From the NCBI GenBank assembly GCA_964466195.1, contig CAYXMQ010000006.1:105200-169199 (forward strand): a stretch of 64,000 bases of DNA, in the 5' to 3' direction. Positions 17,910-29,273 of this stretch are shown in pieces (the stretch's first letter is position 1; each line of letters begins with the position of its first letter). This stretch comes from PFJX01 sp964466195. Lineage in GTDB: Bacteria > Pseudomonadota > Gammaproteobacteria > Burkholderiales > Thiobacillaceae. A model generated the notes under the pieces. That model was not told the DNA's origin and searched no databases. It was given only the letters and a program-made list of their open reading frames with translations. A program made the translations under genes and the position numbers.

Positions 17910-18287
17910 TTAGCGAACCAGTATCCAATTGATGAGGTTTTTGAGTTCTTTCGGATCCTTGGTGTCGATCACATCGTGGTCCTCTTCTTCACCATCGATC
18001 TTGACCTTGGGTCCAGTGGTGATGTGCTTCAGCAATTTTTTCTCGGCGCCGGCATCACCTTTGTACTTCTCAGCGATTTTTTGCAGCGAGGGGCCCTTTT
18101 TGCTCTTCGCGGGGGCATGGCACTTGGTGCATTTATTATCCTTCATCAACGCCTCGGCGGCGGCGGCGTCCACTTGCGCGCTGGCTCCGCTTGAAGCTGC
18201 CGCTAAACCGATGGCGGTAAGCAGAGGAACAATCAGGCGACGCGGAGACAGAATGGACGACAGTAAAGCGGAATGTCTGATTTGCAT
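17910..18287 (-). CDS. Monohaem class I cytochrome c
   Basis: The 125-residue precursor has a signal peptide (cleavage near GASA|QVDA) and one haem site, CTKCH, near the mature N terminus. A methionine ligand is not evident in the usual position, so the sixth ligand is uncertain; a lysine-rich middle and an acidic EEEDHD patch follow. It lies 214 bases upstream of the nine-haem cytochrome gene on the same strand and may be its soluble periplasmic partner. AGAGGG precedes the ATG. Confidence 0.85.
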   Translation of the reverse strand: MQIRHSALLSSILSPRRLIVPLLTAIGLAAASSGASAQVDAAAAEALMKDNKCTKCHAPAKSKKGPSLQKIAEKYKGDAGAEKKLLKHITTGPKVKIDGEEEDHDVIDTKDPKELKNLINWILVR

Positions 18288-18543
18288 GATGCGCCCTCTA
18301 TATGTGGTTAATAAAAAACTCACGTAGATTCAATAATCAGTCTCATTTTTCTTCATCTTATCCGCCATTTCCTTAATGTATGTAAGCCAAACATACCTAG
18401 CCATGCTTCTTTCATTGGCATCATTCATGCTTCCATTTCGGAATCCGGGCTGGGCTGCCGGGTCGAAACCCCAAATTGCCGAGCGGGAGCGGATGACGAA
18501 CGGGATACTGCTCGGGCTCGGCGGTCATTGGAGATGGGATGCA
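18288..18543. promoter_or_regulatory. AT-rich divergent promoter region, cytochrome c and YceI
   Basis: This 256-base region separates the divergent cytochrome c and YceI genes. It is much richer in AT than its surroundings. A 6-bp inverted repeat, GTATGT (18378-18383) and ACATAC (18391-18396), around AAGCCAA could be an operator. No clear -35/-10 pair could be chosen by eye. Confidence 0.45.
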
Positions 18544-19140
18544 ATGAAACGGCTCAACGTTATATGGCTGTGCTGGCTGGCCCTGGCGGCGCAGGCGACG
18601 GAATTCAATCGGGTATTGCCGGAGCAAAGCCGCATCGCATTCGTTTCGAGCCAGATGGGGCAGGAAGTGGACGGCCATTTCAGCCGATTCAGGGTCGATC
18701 TGAATTTCGATTCGGCCAGACCAGGCTACGCACGGGCCGCAATCGAAATCGATCTGGCCAGCGTCGATGCCGGTTCGAAGGAAGGCAATGACGCCGTGAA
18801 AGGGCCGGACTGGTTTGACGTCGCGGCGCATCCAAAGGCCGTTTTCGAATCGACATCGATACGACCGCTGGGCAAAGACCGTTACGAGTTGCGCGGCCGC
18901 ATGACCCTGCATGGCCGCAGTCGCGAGGAGAAAGCCCGTTTCAGCTTCAGGCAACAGGGCGCTAAAGGCCTGTTCGAAGGACGCCTGGACATCAAACGCC
19001 TGGATTACGGCATCGGTCAAATGGTGTGGGGCGATACGGGCGTGCTGTCCGACCGTGTGCGCATCCGTTTCAGCTTCGTCGCGGACGGCGGTGTTGCGTC
19101 AACGGCCCGGCGCAACAAGCCGATAAAACAGTTTCCGTAA
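18544..19140 (+). CDS. YceI family periplasmic protein
   Basis: The 198-residue protein has a signal peptide (MKRLNVIWLCWLALAAQA) and a YceI lipocalin-like barrel that binds isoprenoid chains such as polyprenyls or quinones. Family segments include SRIAFVSSQMGQEVDGHFSRF and YELRGRMTLHGRSRE. It is divergent from the cytochrome genes, which fits a quinone-related role, but that is inference. An upstream in-frame extension lacks a ribosome site and is not included. Confidence 0.86.
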   Translation: MKRLNVIWLCWLALAAQATEFNRVLPEQSRIAFVSSQMGQEVDGHFSRFRVDLNFDSARPGYARAAIEIDLASVDAGSKEGNDAVKGPDWFDVAAHPKAVFESTSIRPLGKDRYELRGRMTLHGRSREEKARFSFRQQGAKGLFEGRLDIKRLDYGIGQMVWGDTGVLSDRVRIRFSFVADGGVASTARRNKPIKQFP

Positions 19141-19401
19141 GCGCGCGCAGCCTGAAAGACGTGCTGCCGGAGCAGACCGTTGTCGGCCGCCGGCCCGGCT
19201 GTGTTTCCCAGCCTGCCCCCCTCAACAGAAGCCACCGCAGACGCAGTTTTCAGCGCGTGATTCAGCGGGAATATGCAAGCAGCGACCAGCCGCGTTTGAG
19301 CGGAGAGGCTGTCGGCGCGTATATTGCCGCCGTTCCCACTTTGCCCGCGCCGGCTCCTGCCGCAGCGCCGGCGAACCACCATTCGACCCCGGAGGCAACG
19401 C

Positions 19402-20043
19402 ATGACCACCTACACCCGCGACGACCAGCTCGCCGTCCAGCCCGAAACCAACGTCGGCGGCAAGATCGAAGCCTCGGGCGCCTACGTCGGCCATTTCACG
19501 CTGGCCAAGGAACGCACCGCGAAGACCGGCACCAAGGGCATCGAATTCAACTTCGAGGCGGAAGATGGCCGCACTGCGCGCTACCTGACGCTGTGGCTGA
19601 CCCGCGCCAATGGCGAGAAGATCGAATACCCCTACAGCCTGCTGTCGGCGCTGATGGCCTGCCTGAACGTGAAGAACATCGAATCCACGCCCACCACGGT
19701 GGATGAATGGAACACCGCCAGCAGCATGATGATGCCGACCGAAGTGCAATCCTTCCCGGACCTGATGCACAAACCGATCGGCGTGCTGCTGCAGCGCGAA
19801 GAACGCCTGTGGGAAGGCAAGACCTACGTCAGCATGCGCATCGCCCAGTTCTACGACCCTAGCGACCGCAGCACGCCGGCCGAAATCATGTCCGGCAGCC
19901 GCGCCGGCCAGGCGCTCGACAAACTGGTCGGCAATTTGCGCGAAACCGTCGTCCGCAACGACGCCCCGCCGGCCGACGCCCTGCCCGCCGGCGGCACGGC
20001 CAGCGGCTTTGGCGACATCACCGACGACGACGTGCCGTTCTGA
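19402..20043 (+). CDS. Phage-like single-strand DNA-binding type protein
   Basis: The 213-residue protein is not a canonical SSB, yet it ends in GFGDITDDDVPF, the acidic tip used by SSB proteins to recruit partners. Before the tip is a Pro/Ala/Gly-rich linker (about 180-200), as in SSB. The core (about 15-165) looks like a beta-rich single-strand binding fold such as those found in phages. GGAGG stands six bases before the ATG. It lies 63 bases upstream of uvrA in the same direction. The DNA-binding function is inferred from the tail and context. Confidence 0.6.
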   Translation: MTTYTRDDQLAVQPETNVGGKIEASGAYVGHFTLAKERTAKTGTKGIEFNFEAEDGRTARYLTLWLTRANGEKIEYPYSLLSALMACLNVKNIESTPTTVDEWNTASSMMMPTEVQSFPDLMHKPIGVLLQREERLWEGKTYVSMRIAQFYDPSDRSTPAEIMSGSRAGQALDKLVGNLRETVVRNDAPPADALPAGGTASGFGDITDDDVPF

Positions 20044-20106
20044 GCGATTTGAGCCGGAGCGCGACTAACGCGTATATTCGGCCGTTTCGTTAGTCCGGCA
20101 GCCACC

Positions 20107-22919
<2,813 letters not shown>

Positions 22920-22923
<4 letters not shown>

Positions 22924-23051
22924 GCCCGCCCAAGATCAACATCGAAGGGCCGAATGGCGCGGGAAAAACCGCTTTTTCCGCGAATTCCTGCCCAACGAAG
23001 CCGGCTGCCCGATCTTCGCCAACGCCGACCTGATTGCGGCGGGGAAACGAA
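22920..23051 (+). pseudogene. Zeta-toxin-like P-loop ATPase relic, frameshifted and truncated
   Basis: A frame opening with a TTG that overlaps the uvrA stop reads KINIEGPNGAGKTAF, a Walker A of the zeta-toxin type. About 50 bases later the homologous continuation, REFLPNEAGCPIFANADLIAAG, is in the next frame. The similarity stops at about 23050 and the rest of the usual protein is absent. This is the 5' stub of a decayed gene, broken by a one-base shift and a deletion. Confidence 0.72.
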
Positions 23052-23104
23052 AGTGCATGCCCTCCCTGTATTATCGGCATCCACTTGCATCCCTCTCACG
23101 GCTC

Positions 23105-24394
23105 ATGTCTCAGCAGAATTTCGTCACCATCGACATCCGTCAAGCCAAGGTCGGGTTGTTTGTCACTTTGGACCTGTCTTGGCTGGAGCATCCGTTCCTG
23201 ACCAACAGTTTCAAGATCAAAAACGAGCAACAGCTCGATCTGCTCAAGCGCCTGGGTCTCACGATGCTGCGCTACAACCCGGAACGCAGCGATGGGCAAG
23301 CGCTCGAAGCCGCCGCGACGGATCAACCGAGCGAATCCCATGCGCCGCAGATATCGGCCGACGAGATGGCCATCATCGCGGCCAAGCAAGCGCGCATCGA
23401 ACGGCTCAAGAAACACCGGGATTCGGTGACCCACTGTGAAAAGCAGCTCCTCGAGGCCGCCTCCACGCTCAAGAGCATCAACCGCGATTTGTTTTCCAGG
23501 CCGCAGGAAACCCTGCGGGCTGCGGTGGACCTGGTCAAGCAGATGGCGGACGCCATGCTGGTGAATCGCGACATCGCACTGCATGCGTTGAACGACAAGG
23601 TAGCCGGCGAGGAAGTCTATTTCCATTCGCTGAACGTCTCCGTTCTGGCGATGATGCTGGCCAAGGAACTCAAGCTGTCGCACGAGCTCATCAATCTGCT
23701 CGGCCTGGGCGCCCTGTTCCACGATATCGGCAAGCTCGACGTGCCGGACAAGATCCTGCGCAAGACGGCCCCCCTCACGCCGCCGGAACGAGGCTTCCTG
23801 AACCAGCACACTCGCTACGGGGTAGACATTGCCGCCAAGCTGGCCATGCCCAAGGCCGTGGTGGACATCATCCTGCACCATCACGAGTGCATGGATGGAA
23901 GCGGTTACCCGGACAAGTTGCGCGGCGATGAGATACAGAAGCTGACCCGCATCGTGGCTGTGGTCAATGCCTTCGATATTTTTTGCAACCCGGTCAATCC
24001 GGATCGCGCGCTGACACCCTACGAGGCGATTTCGACCATGTTCGCCAAACAGCGCCAGAAATTCGATCCGGTACTCCTGACCAGTTTCATCAAGCTGATG
24101 GGCGTCTATCCGCCCGGTACGATCGTGTTGCTGAACAATGAACTCTGGGGCATCGTGGTCTCGGTCAATACCGCCCGGCCCACGCTGCCGCAAGTGCTGG
24201 TCTACGACCCGGAAGTGCCGAAAAACGAAGCCATCATCCTGCACCTCGAGGACGACCCGGACCTGGTCATCAGCAAGACCTACCGCCCCAACCAAATCCC
24301 CAGCGACGTGTTCGATTACTTGAGCCCGCGGCGACGGGTCACCTATTTCTACGACGAGGCCAAGTCAGGCAAGAAAGGCGCAAAGCCGGCCTGA
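23105..24394 (+). CDS. HD-GYP cyclic-di-GMP phosphodiesterase with DUF3391
   Basis: The 429-residue protein starts with a DUF3391 region (about 5-130) and continues with an HD-GYP domain (about 165-340) that hydrolyses c-di-GMP. Key residues are visible: HDIGKLDVPDKIL (metal-binding HD and the following Lys) and HHHECMDGSGYPDKLRG with the GYP motif. No transmembrane segment is seen, so it is cytosolic. The ATG at 23105 is preferred because the upstream 16 codons run through the relic's end. Confidence 0.93.
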   Translation: MSQQNFVTIDIRQAKVGLFVTLDLSWLEHPFLTNSFKIKNEQQLDLLKRLGLTMLRYNPERSDGQALEAAATDQPSESHAPQISADEMAIIAAKQARIERLKKHRDSVTHCEKQLLEAASTLKSINRDLFSRPQETLRAAVDLVKQMADAMLVNRDIALHALNDKVAGEEVYFHSLNVSVLAMMLAKELKLSHELINLLGLGALFHDIGKLDVPDKILRKTAPLTPPERGFLNQHTRYGVDIAAKLAMPKAVVDIILHHHECMDGSGYPDKLRGDEIQKLTRIVAVVNAFDIFCNPVNPDRALTPYEAISTMFAKQRQKFDPVLLTSFIKLMGVYPPGTIVLLNNELWGIVVSVNTARPTLPQVLVYDPEVPKNEAIILHLEDDPDLVISKTYRPNQIPSDVFDYLSPRRRVTYFYDEAKSGKKGAKPA

Positions 24395-24401
24395 GGCCGG
24401 C
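24385..24401. terminator. Hairpin at the HD-GYP stop codon
   Basis: GCCGGCC (24385-24391) pairs with GGCCGGC (24395-24401), with the TGA stop codon as loop. It separates two convergent genes. It lacks a T run, so termination would have to be assisted. Confidence 0.4.
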
Positions 24402-24411
24402 GCCGGATCGG

Positions 24412-24966
24412 CTACAGATCCTTGCGCGGGTCTTTCGCCAGCAGCGCGCGGCGTTTCTGGACGCGCGGAGCGGCGCTGTCGTCGATGAAACGGATGGCGG
24501 ATTTATCCAGCCGGCCGGCATAGCGTTCGGCTTGCAAGCTGGCTGCCGACTGGGTCCAACGGTAGATTCGGTTCTCGAAAGCCGCACCCTTGTAGCTCTT
24601 GACCGTCTCCGTTTTCAGGCTGGGACTGCCAAATTTTTCGGACAACGCGGCCACCACCGGCTGGAAGTGCTTTTCCGGCAGATTCATGACGATGCCGGTC
24701 AGGCGGGTCTGATCGTAGAAATAGAACAGCGAATCGAGCGGCGCGCCGGCGATGGTTTCCTTCTCGCGCGGTCGCAGGCTGCACACCGTGTCGGCAATCG
24801 GCGTCGGCACGATGCGGCAATCAAACTTCGGGTTGCTGGCGATCTGAGCCTGGCTGGACCCCAACTCGATGCCCTTGAAACCCAGTTTTTCGGCTTCCGC
24901 CAGCGCCGGTGCGACCGTCAGCAGCAGAACGGTGCCGAGCAAGTACTGGCAGGCGGTCAGGTTCAA
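24412..24966 (-). CDS. Uncharacterised secreted protein at the end of the isc operon
   Basis: The 184-residue protein has a signal peptide (cleavage near ALAEA|EKLG). The mature part starts with FKGIELGSSQAQI, a pattern seen in small periplasmic or outer-membrane-linked proteins of betaproteobacteria, and contains one possible disulfide pair (DCRIV and VCSLRP). Its start overlaps the iscX stop by four bases, so it is co-translated with the isc genes. No family name can be given with confidence. Confidence 0.72.
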   Translation of the reverse strand: MNLTACQYLLGTVLLLTVAPALAEAEKLGFKGIELGSSQAQIASNPKFDCRIVPTPIADTVCSLRPREKETIAGAPLDSLFYFYDQTRLTGIVMNLPEKHFQPVVAALSEKFGSPSLKTETVKSYKGAAFENRIYRWTQSAASLQAERYAGRLDKSAIRFIDDSAAPRVQKRRALLAKDPRKDL

Positions 24967-25157
24967 TCCCGTTCCTCGATCCAGGCCATCTGGATGGCTT
25001 CCAATATCTTCTCGCCGGAGCGATTGGCGTCGTCGGCGAACTCTGGCAGCGACATGACCCAGCGATGCAGATCAGTAAAGCGGATATTGCGCGGGTCGAT
25101 ATCGGGATGGTGTTCGGCCAGTGCAATGGCGATATCGAGCGTGTCGGTCCATTTCAT
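24963..25157 (-). CDS. iscX: Fe-S cluster assembly protein IscX
   Basis: IscX is a small acidic protein that binds IscS and iron and tunes cluster assembly. The 64-residue product has the family's DTLDIAIALAEHHPDIDP and the C-terminal EAIQMAWIEE. Two in-frame ATG codons exist; the one at 25157 has GGAGG eight bases upstream, while the one at 25163 would leave only two bases, so 25157 is preferred. Confidence 0.94.
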   Translation of the reverse strand: MKWTDTLDIAIALAEHHPDIDPRNIRFTDLHRWVMSLPEFADDANRSGEKILEAIQMAWIEERD

Positions 25158-25172
25158 CTTCATACCCTCCGG

Positions 25173-25511
25173 TCAATGCCCTTCTTTAACCATATTAATG
25201 GTGTATTTGGGAATTTCGACCACGATGTCTTCCGAACCCATCAAAGCCTGACAGGACAGACGCGAGGTCGGCTCCAGGCCCCAGGCTTTGTCGAGCAGAT
25301 CGTCTTCCGTTTCGCTCGCCTCCGACAAACTATCGAACCCCTCGCGCAAGACGACATGGCAGGTGGTGCAGGCGCACGACTTTTCACAGGAATGTTCGAT
25401 ATCGATACCGTTGTCGAGCAGGATGTCGCAGATGGAAACGCCTTTCTGCGCATCGATGACGGCGCCATCGGGACACAGTTCGACGTGGGGCAGCACAATC
25501 AGTTGAGGCAT
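25173..25511 (-). CDS. fdx: ISC-type [2Fe-2S] ferredoxin
   Basis: Fdx supplies electrons for cluster assembly on IscU. The 112-residue protein carries the ligand motif CEKSCACTTCH near residues 42-52 and the last ligand in SRLSCQALMG. It overlaps the end of the DUF3050 gene by 13 bases, and iscX follows after 15 bases. Confidence 0.97.
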   Translation of the reverse strand: MPQLIVLPHVELCPDGAVIDAQKGVSICDILLDNGIDIEHSCEKSCACTTCHVVLREGFDSLSEASETEDDLLDKAWGLEPTSRLSCQALMGSEDIVVEIPKYTINMVKEGH

Positions 25512-26317
25512 GGCGCTTCCTGTTGGGAGGTGTGATTGATTTGGCTGGGCAGCGCGGCCAGCACGCCATCCCAGAATTCGATCCGGGCTTCGACCGCTTC
25601 AATCGCGGCGGCGCGCGCTTCGGCGATCTTTTCCGCTTCGCCGCCGCAAAGCCCGGCCAGCAGACGCAGCGACAACGGTGCGTGAAAGTCTTCGTCGAGG
25701 TGAATATGGCGCTTGAGGTAGTAATGAAAAATCGGCGCCTGCTGTTCCGTCACCGCCATGCGCGCGAGCAAGGCGCGGAACATCGCCGGGATGATGTGCT
25801 CGCGGCCCAGCGCCAGCGCGGCGGCGACCGCGTGCGGTTTGCCGGCGTCGATAAAGGAGAAGGTTGTGCGGTTGAAACGGGCCGAAGGCGTCGGCGCGAG
25901 CCCGCTGGCGAGGGCGGCATCCATGCCTTCCCGGCCGGCGATGTCGACGAAGCGCGCCGGCGTGTCCGCATCGGCGCCGATTTCACGCATGGCGCCGAGA
26001 TAGAGTTGGAAATGGCTGGAAAACTCGCCAGGCGCACCCGGACCGGCGGCATCGGTCTCTTCTTCCAATACCAGTTCATTGATGAAACGCTGCACGCTGG
26101 CATCGGCGCCCGGCATCCATGGCCAGCGCGCCGGTGCAACCGTATGTTGCAGGCATTTGATCAGGGACATGAAATCCCACACGGAATGCACGTGGTGCGC
26201 CATAAACACACGCAGATCCGCAATCGTTTCGACCGCGGCATAGATCGGGTGTTGGTCCAGGCGATCCCGCAGCGAGTCGACGAATTCAGGTTGAAAGACG
26301 TTTGCAAACCCGCTCAT
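25499..26317 (-). CDS. DUF3050 haem-oxygenase-fold protein inside the isc operon
   Basis: The 272-residue protein matches the DUF3050 pattern: HPIYAAVETIADLRVFMAHHVHSVWDFMSLIKCLQ near the N terminus, FINELVLEEETD, and a His-rich FHYYLKRHIHLDEDFHAP motif. The helical layout with spaced His and Glu residues recalls the haem-oxygenase/diiron fold. It begins one base after the hscA stop with GGAG inside the hscA end, and overlaps fdx, so it is embedded in the operon. Its role is unknown; an iron-related job is inferred from position and residues only. Confidence 0.8.
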   Translation of the reverse strand: MSGFANVFQPEFVDSLRDRLDQHPIYAAVETIADLRVFMAHHVHSVWDFMSLIKCLQHTVAPARWPWMPGADASVQRFINELVLEEETDAAGPGAPGEFSSHFQLYLGAMREIGADADTPARFVDIAGREGMDAALASGLAPTPSARFNRTTFSFIDAGKPHAVAAALALGREHIIPAMFRALLARMAVTEQQAPIFHYYLKRHIHLDEDFHAPLSLRLLAGLCGGEAEKIAEARAAAIEAVEARIEFWDGVLAALPSQINHTSQQEAPCLN

Positions 26318-26318
26318 G

Positions 26319-28199
26319 TCAGAACTCCAGTTCATCCAGCTTGTGCCCGGTCAGCGCTTTCTTCACGCTCTGGTCCATGCGCCGCGCGGCGAATTCGACG
26401 GTGCCTTTGTTGAGCGCTTCGGTGGCGCGTTTGACGGCGCTCAGGTCGCCGTCCTGCAGAGCCAGTTTGAGGCTGGCAATGAGTGTTTCTATCGCCCGCA
26501 TTTCGCCGGCGTCCAGCAGCAGCGCACCGTTTTCAGCCAGTGCCGCCTCGGCCGCTTCGACCAGACGCTGGCCGTCGACGCGAGCTTCGGCCAGATTGCG
26601 CGCGCTCATGTCGTCTTGGGCGTGGGTGTAGGAATCGCGCAGCATGCCGGCGACTTCATCGTCGGTCAGGCCGTACGACGGCTTCACGGCAATCTGTGCT
26701 TCGATGCCGGTGCCCAGTTCACGCGCGGTCACCGACAGCAGGCCGTCGGCATCGACCTGAAAGGTGACGCGAATGCGCGCCGCGCCGGCGACCATGGGCG
26801 GTATGCCGCGCAGTTCAAAACGCGCCAGGCTGCGGCAATCGGCGACCAGTTCGCGCTCGCCCTGCACGACGTGGATGCTCATCGCGGTCTGGCCATCCTT
26901 GAAGGTGGTGAACTCCTGCGCGCGGGCGGTGGGGATGGTCGCGTTGCGCGGAATGATCTTCTCGGTCAGGCCGCCCATCGTTTCCAGGCCGAGCGACAAC
27001 GGCACGACGTCGAGCAGCAACCAGTCGTCGCCGACCTTGTTGCCGGCCAACACATTGGCCTGGATCGCAGCGCCCAGCGCGACGACCTTGTCCGGATCGA
27101 GATTGGTCAACGGCGTCTGGCCGAAAAACTCACCGACCGCCGCCTGGATGCGCGGCGCCCGGGTGGAGCCGCCGACCATCACGACGCCTTTGACGTCGCC
27201 GGCTTGCAGACCGGCGTCGCGCAATGCCTTGCGGGTGGGGGCCAGCGTCTTCTTGACCAGGCTGTCGGTCATTTCGTTGAACGCCTGTTCGTTCAGATTG
27301 AGGTCGATGACTTCGCCGCTGCTCAGCACCGCCGTGACTTGCGTCTGCACGTGTTCGGACAAGGCTTCCTTGGCTTCGCGGGCGCGCGCCATCAACATCG
27401 CCTTGTCGTGATCACTGAGGGTGTGCAGGCCCGCCTGTTCCAGCATCCAGCAATACACGCGGCGGTCGAAATCGTCGCCGCCGAGGGCGGAGTCGCCGTT
27501 GGTGGCGAGCACTTCGAACACGCCCTTGGTCAGTTTGAGAATGGAAATATCGAAAGTGCCGCCGCCCAGGTCGTAAACCGCGTAGATGCCCTCGGAAGCA
27601 TTGTCGAGACCGTAGGCGATCGCCGCGGCGGTCGGCTCGTTGAGCAGGCGCAGCACATTCAGGCCGGCGAGTTTGGCGGCGTCCTTGGTGGCCTGGCGTT
27701 GCGCATCGTCAAAGTAAGCCGGCACCGTGATGACCGCACCGACCAGATCGCCGCCCGATTTGCCGATCAAGGCGCCTTCGGCGCGCGCTTTCAGTGCTTT
27801 GAGGATCTCGGCGGAGACCTCGACCGGGCTTTTCACACCGGCCACGGTCTTCAACTGCAGCATGCCGGGCGCATCGATGAACTGGTACGGCAGCGTGGAA
27901 AGGTCCGGGATGTCTTTGATGCCGCGCCCCATGAAGCGCTTCACCGAGGTGATGGTGTTATGCGGATCGAGCGCCGCCTGCGCCTGTGCGGCGATGCCGA
28001 CCGTCGTGCCGCCATCCTTGTGATAGTGCACCACCGAAGGCAGCAGGCCGTGTCCGGCGGCATCGTTGAGCACGACGGAAACGCCGTTGCGCACCGTGGC
28101 GACCAGGGAATTCGTGGTGCCCAGATCAATGCCGACGGCAAGGCGATGTTGGTGCGGCGCGGTAGAGAGTCCGGGCTCGGAGATTTGTAGAAGGGCCAT
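26319..28199 (-). CDS. hscA: Hsp70-type chaperone HscA
   Basis: HscA is the specialised Hsp70 that helps release clusters from IscU. The 626-residue protein has the ATPase signatures AVGIDLGTTNSLVATV, YDLGGGTFDISIL and VVMVGGSTRAPRIQ, followed by a substrate-binding domain from about residue 390. It lies 69 bases downstream of hscB. Confidence 0.97.
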   Translation of the reverse strand: MALLQISEPGLSTAPHQHRLAVGIDLGTTNSLVATVRNGVSVVLNDAAGHGLLPSVVHYHKDGGTTVGIAAQAQAALDPHNTITSVKRFMGRGIKDIPDLSTLPYQFIDAPGMLQLKTVAGVKSPVEVSAEILKALKARAEGALIGKSGGDLVGAVITVPAYFDDAQRQATKDAAKLAGLNVLRLLNEPTAAAIAYGLDNASEGIYAVYDLGGGTFDISILKLTKGVFEVLATNGDSALGGDDFDRRVYCWMLEQAGLHTLSDHDKAMLMARAREAKEALSEHVQTQVTAVLSSGEVIDLNLNEQAFNEMTDSLVKKTLAPTRKALRDAGLQAGDVKGVVMVGGSTRAPRIQAAVGEFFGQTPLTNLDPDKVVALGAAIQANVLAGNKVGDDWLLLDVVPLSLGLETMGGLTEKIIPRNATIPTARAQEFTTFKDGQTAMSIHVVQGERELVADCRSLARFELRGIPPMVAGAARIRVTFQVDADGLLSVTARELGTGIEAQIAVKPSYGLTDDEVAGMLRDSYTHAQDDMSARNLAEARVDGQRLVEAAEAALAENGALLLDAGEMRAIETLIASLKLALQDGDLSAVKRATEALNKGTVEFAARRMDQSVKKALTGHKLDELEF

Positions 28200-28268
28200 T
28201 GATTGAGCAGTGTGCGGTGGGTACAGCCAATTGTTTGAAGCAATGCGAAACCAGGGAAAAATCAGGAT

Positions 28269-28799
28269 CTACTCGATTTCCTCATAGCTCGCGTCAATTT
28301 CAGCCAGCAGTTTGTCCATGAAACGGACTTTGCGCAGCACATTGCCGGCTTCGACGTAGTTCCGTTGTTCATCAAGCAAGCCGGCGAGCTGGTCTTGCAG
28401 ACTCTTGGCCTGCACGTGCAGTTCTTTTTCCAGCCCTTGCAAGGCGGCCATGTCGCGGCCGGCGCGCGCTGCCATCAACGCTTCGCGCCATTCCATCTGC
28501 TGCATCAGAAACGCAGCCGGCATCGACGTGTTCTTCGCGTCCATCGCGTCGACACCGTTCAACTCAAGCAGATATCGGGCGCGCTCGAAGGGCTTGCGCA
28601 AGGTCTGGTAAGCCTCGTTGACGCGCGTCGTCCACTGCATCGACAAACGCTTTTCGGCTTCACCCGCGTGCGCGAATTTGTCCGGATGGATCTCCGACTG
28701 TATGCCGCGATAAGCGCTATCGAGCTTGTCGGCGTCGATAGCAAAAGCCATCGGCAACTCGAACAGATCGAAATGGTTGCGGGAGAAATCGAGAGACAT
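28269..28799 (-). CDS. hscB: Co-chaperone HscB
   Basis: HscB is the J-domain partner that brings IscU to HscA. The 176-residue protein has the J-domain HPD motif in SEIHPDKFAHAGEAEK (about residues 38-40) and a C-terminal helical bundle. Length and position in the isc operon are as expected. Confidence 0.97.
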   Translation of the reverse strand: MSLDFSRNHFDLFELPMAFAIDADKLDSAYRGIQSEIHPDKFAHAGEAEKRLSMQWTTRVNEAYQTLRKPFERARYLLELNGVDAMDAKNTSMPAAFLMQQMEWREALMAARAGRDMAALQGLEKELHVQAKSLQDQLAGLLDEQRNYVEAGNVLRKVRFMDKLLAEIDASYEEIE

Positions 28800-28916
28800 G
28801 AGCGTGACGTGAGGGATGCGCGTGCAGCCGTGCAGTTTCGGTAACCGCCGCCGGCGCTAACGCCAACGGCATCCCCTTGCGGGGGTGGAGCATGACCTAG
28901 CTCAGGCTATAGCGAC

Positions 28917-29252
28917 TCAAACGTTGAACGACTCGCCGCAACCGCACTCGGACTTCACGTTCGGGTTGTTGAACTTGAAACCTTCGTTCAACCCCTCGCG
29001 CACGAAATCGAGTTCGGTGCCTTCGAGATAGCTCAAGCTCTTGGGGTCGATGAAAACAGTGACGCCATGGCATTCGAAGGTGAGGTCTTCCGGGTCAGCC
29101 ACATCGGCGAATTCCAGCTTGTAGGCCATGCCTGAGCAGCCGGAAGTGCGCACGCCCAGCTTGAGGCCGACGCCGCTGCCGCGCTTGGCGAGAAAGTTCT
29201 TGATGTGGGTAGCCGCGCGTTCAGAAAGAGTAACCCCGGTGCTGACGGACAT
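28917..29252 (-). CDS. iscA: A-type iron-sulfur carrier IscA
   Basis: The 111-residue protein has the three conserved cysteines in TSGCSGMAYK and ECGCGESF. It is the isc-operon carrier, separate from ErpA in this window. It lies 21 bases after iscU. The 117 bases before hscB hold small inverted repeats but no gene. Confidence 0.97.
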   Translation of the reverse strand: MSVSTGVTLSERAATHIKNFLAKRGSGVGLKLGVRTSGCSGMAYKLEFADVADPEDLTFECHGVTVFIDPKSLSYLEGTELDFVREGLNEGFKFNNPNVKSECGCGESFNV

Positions 29253-29273
29253 GATGCTCGACTCCTTTCGTTT

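Noticed and set aside
26316..28190. A 624-codon plus-strand frame opposite hscA
   Set aside because: It mirrors hscA and has no recognisable domain; HscA is unambiguous.
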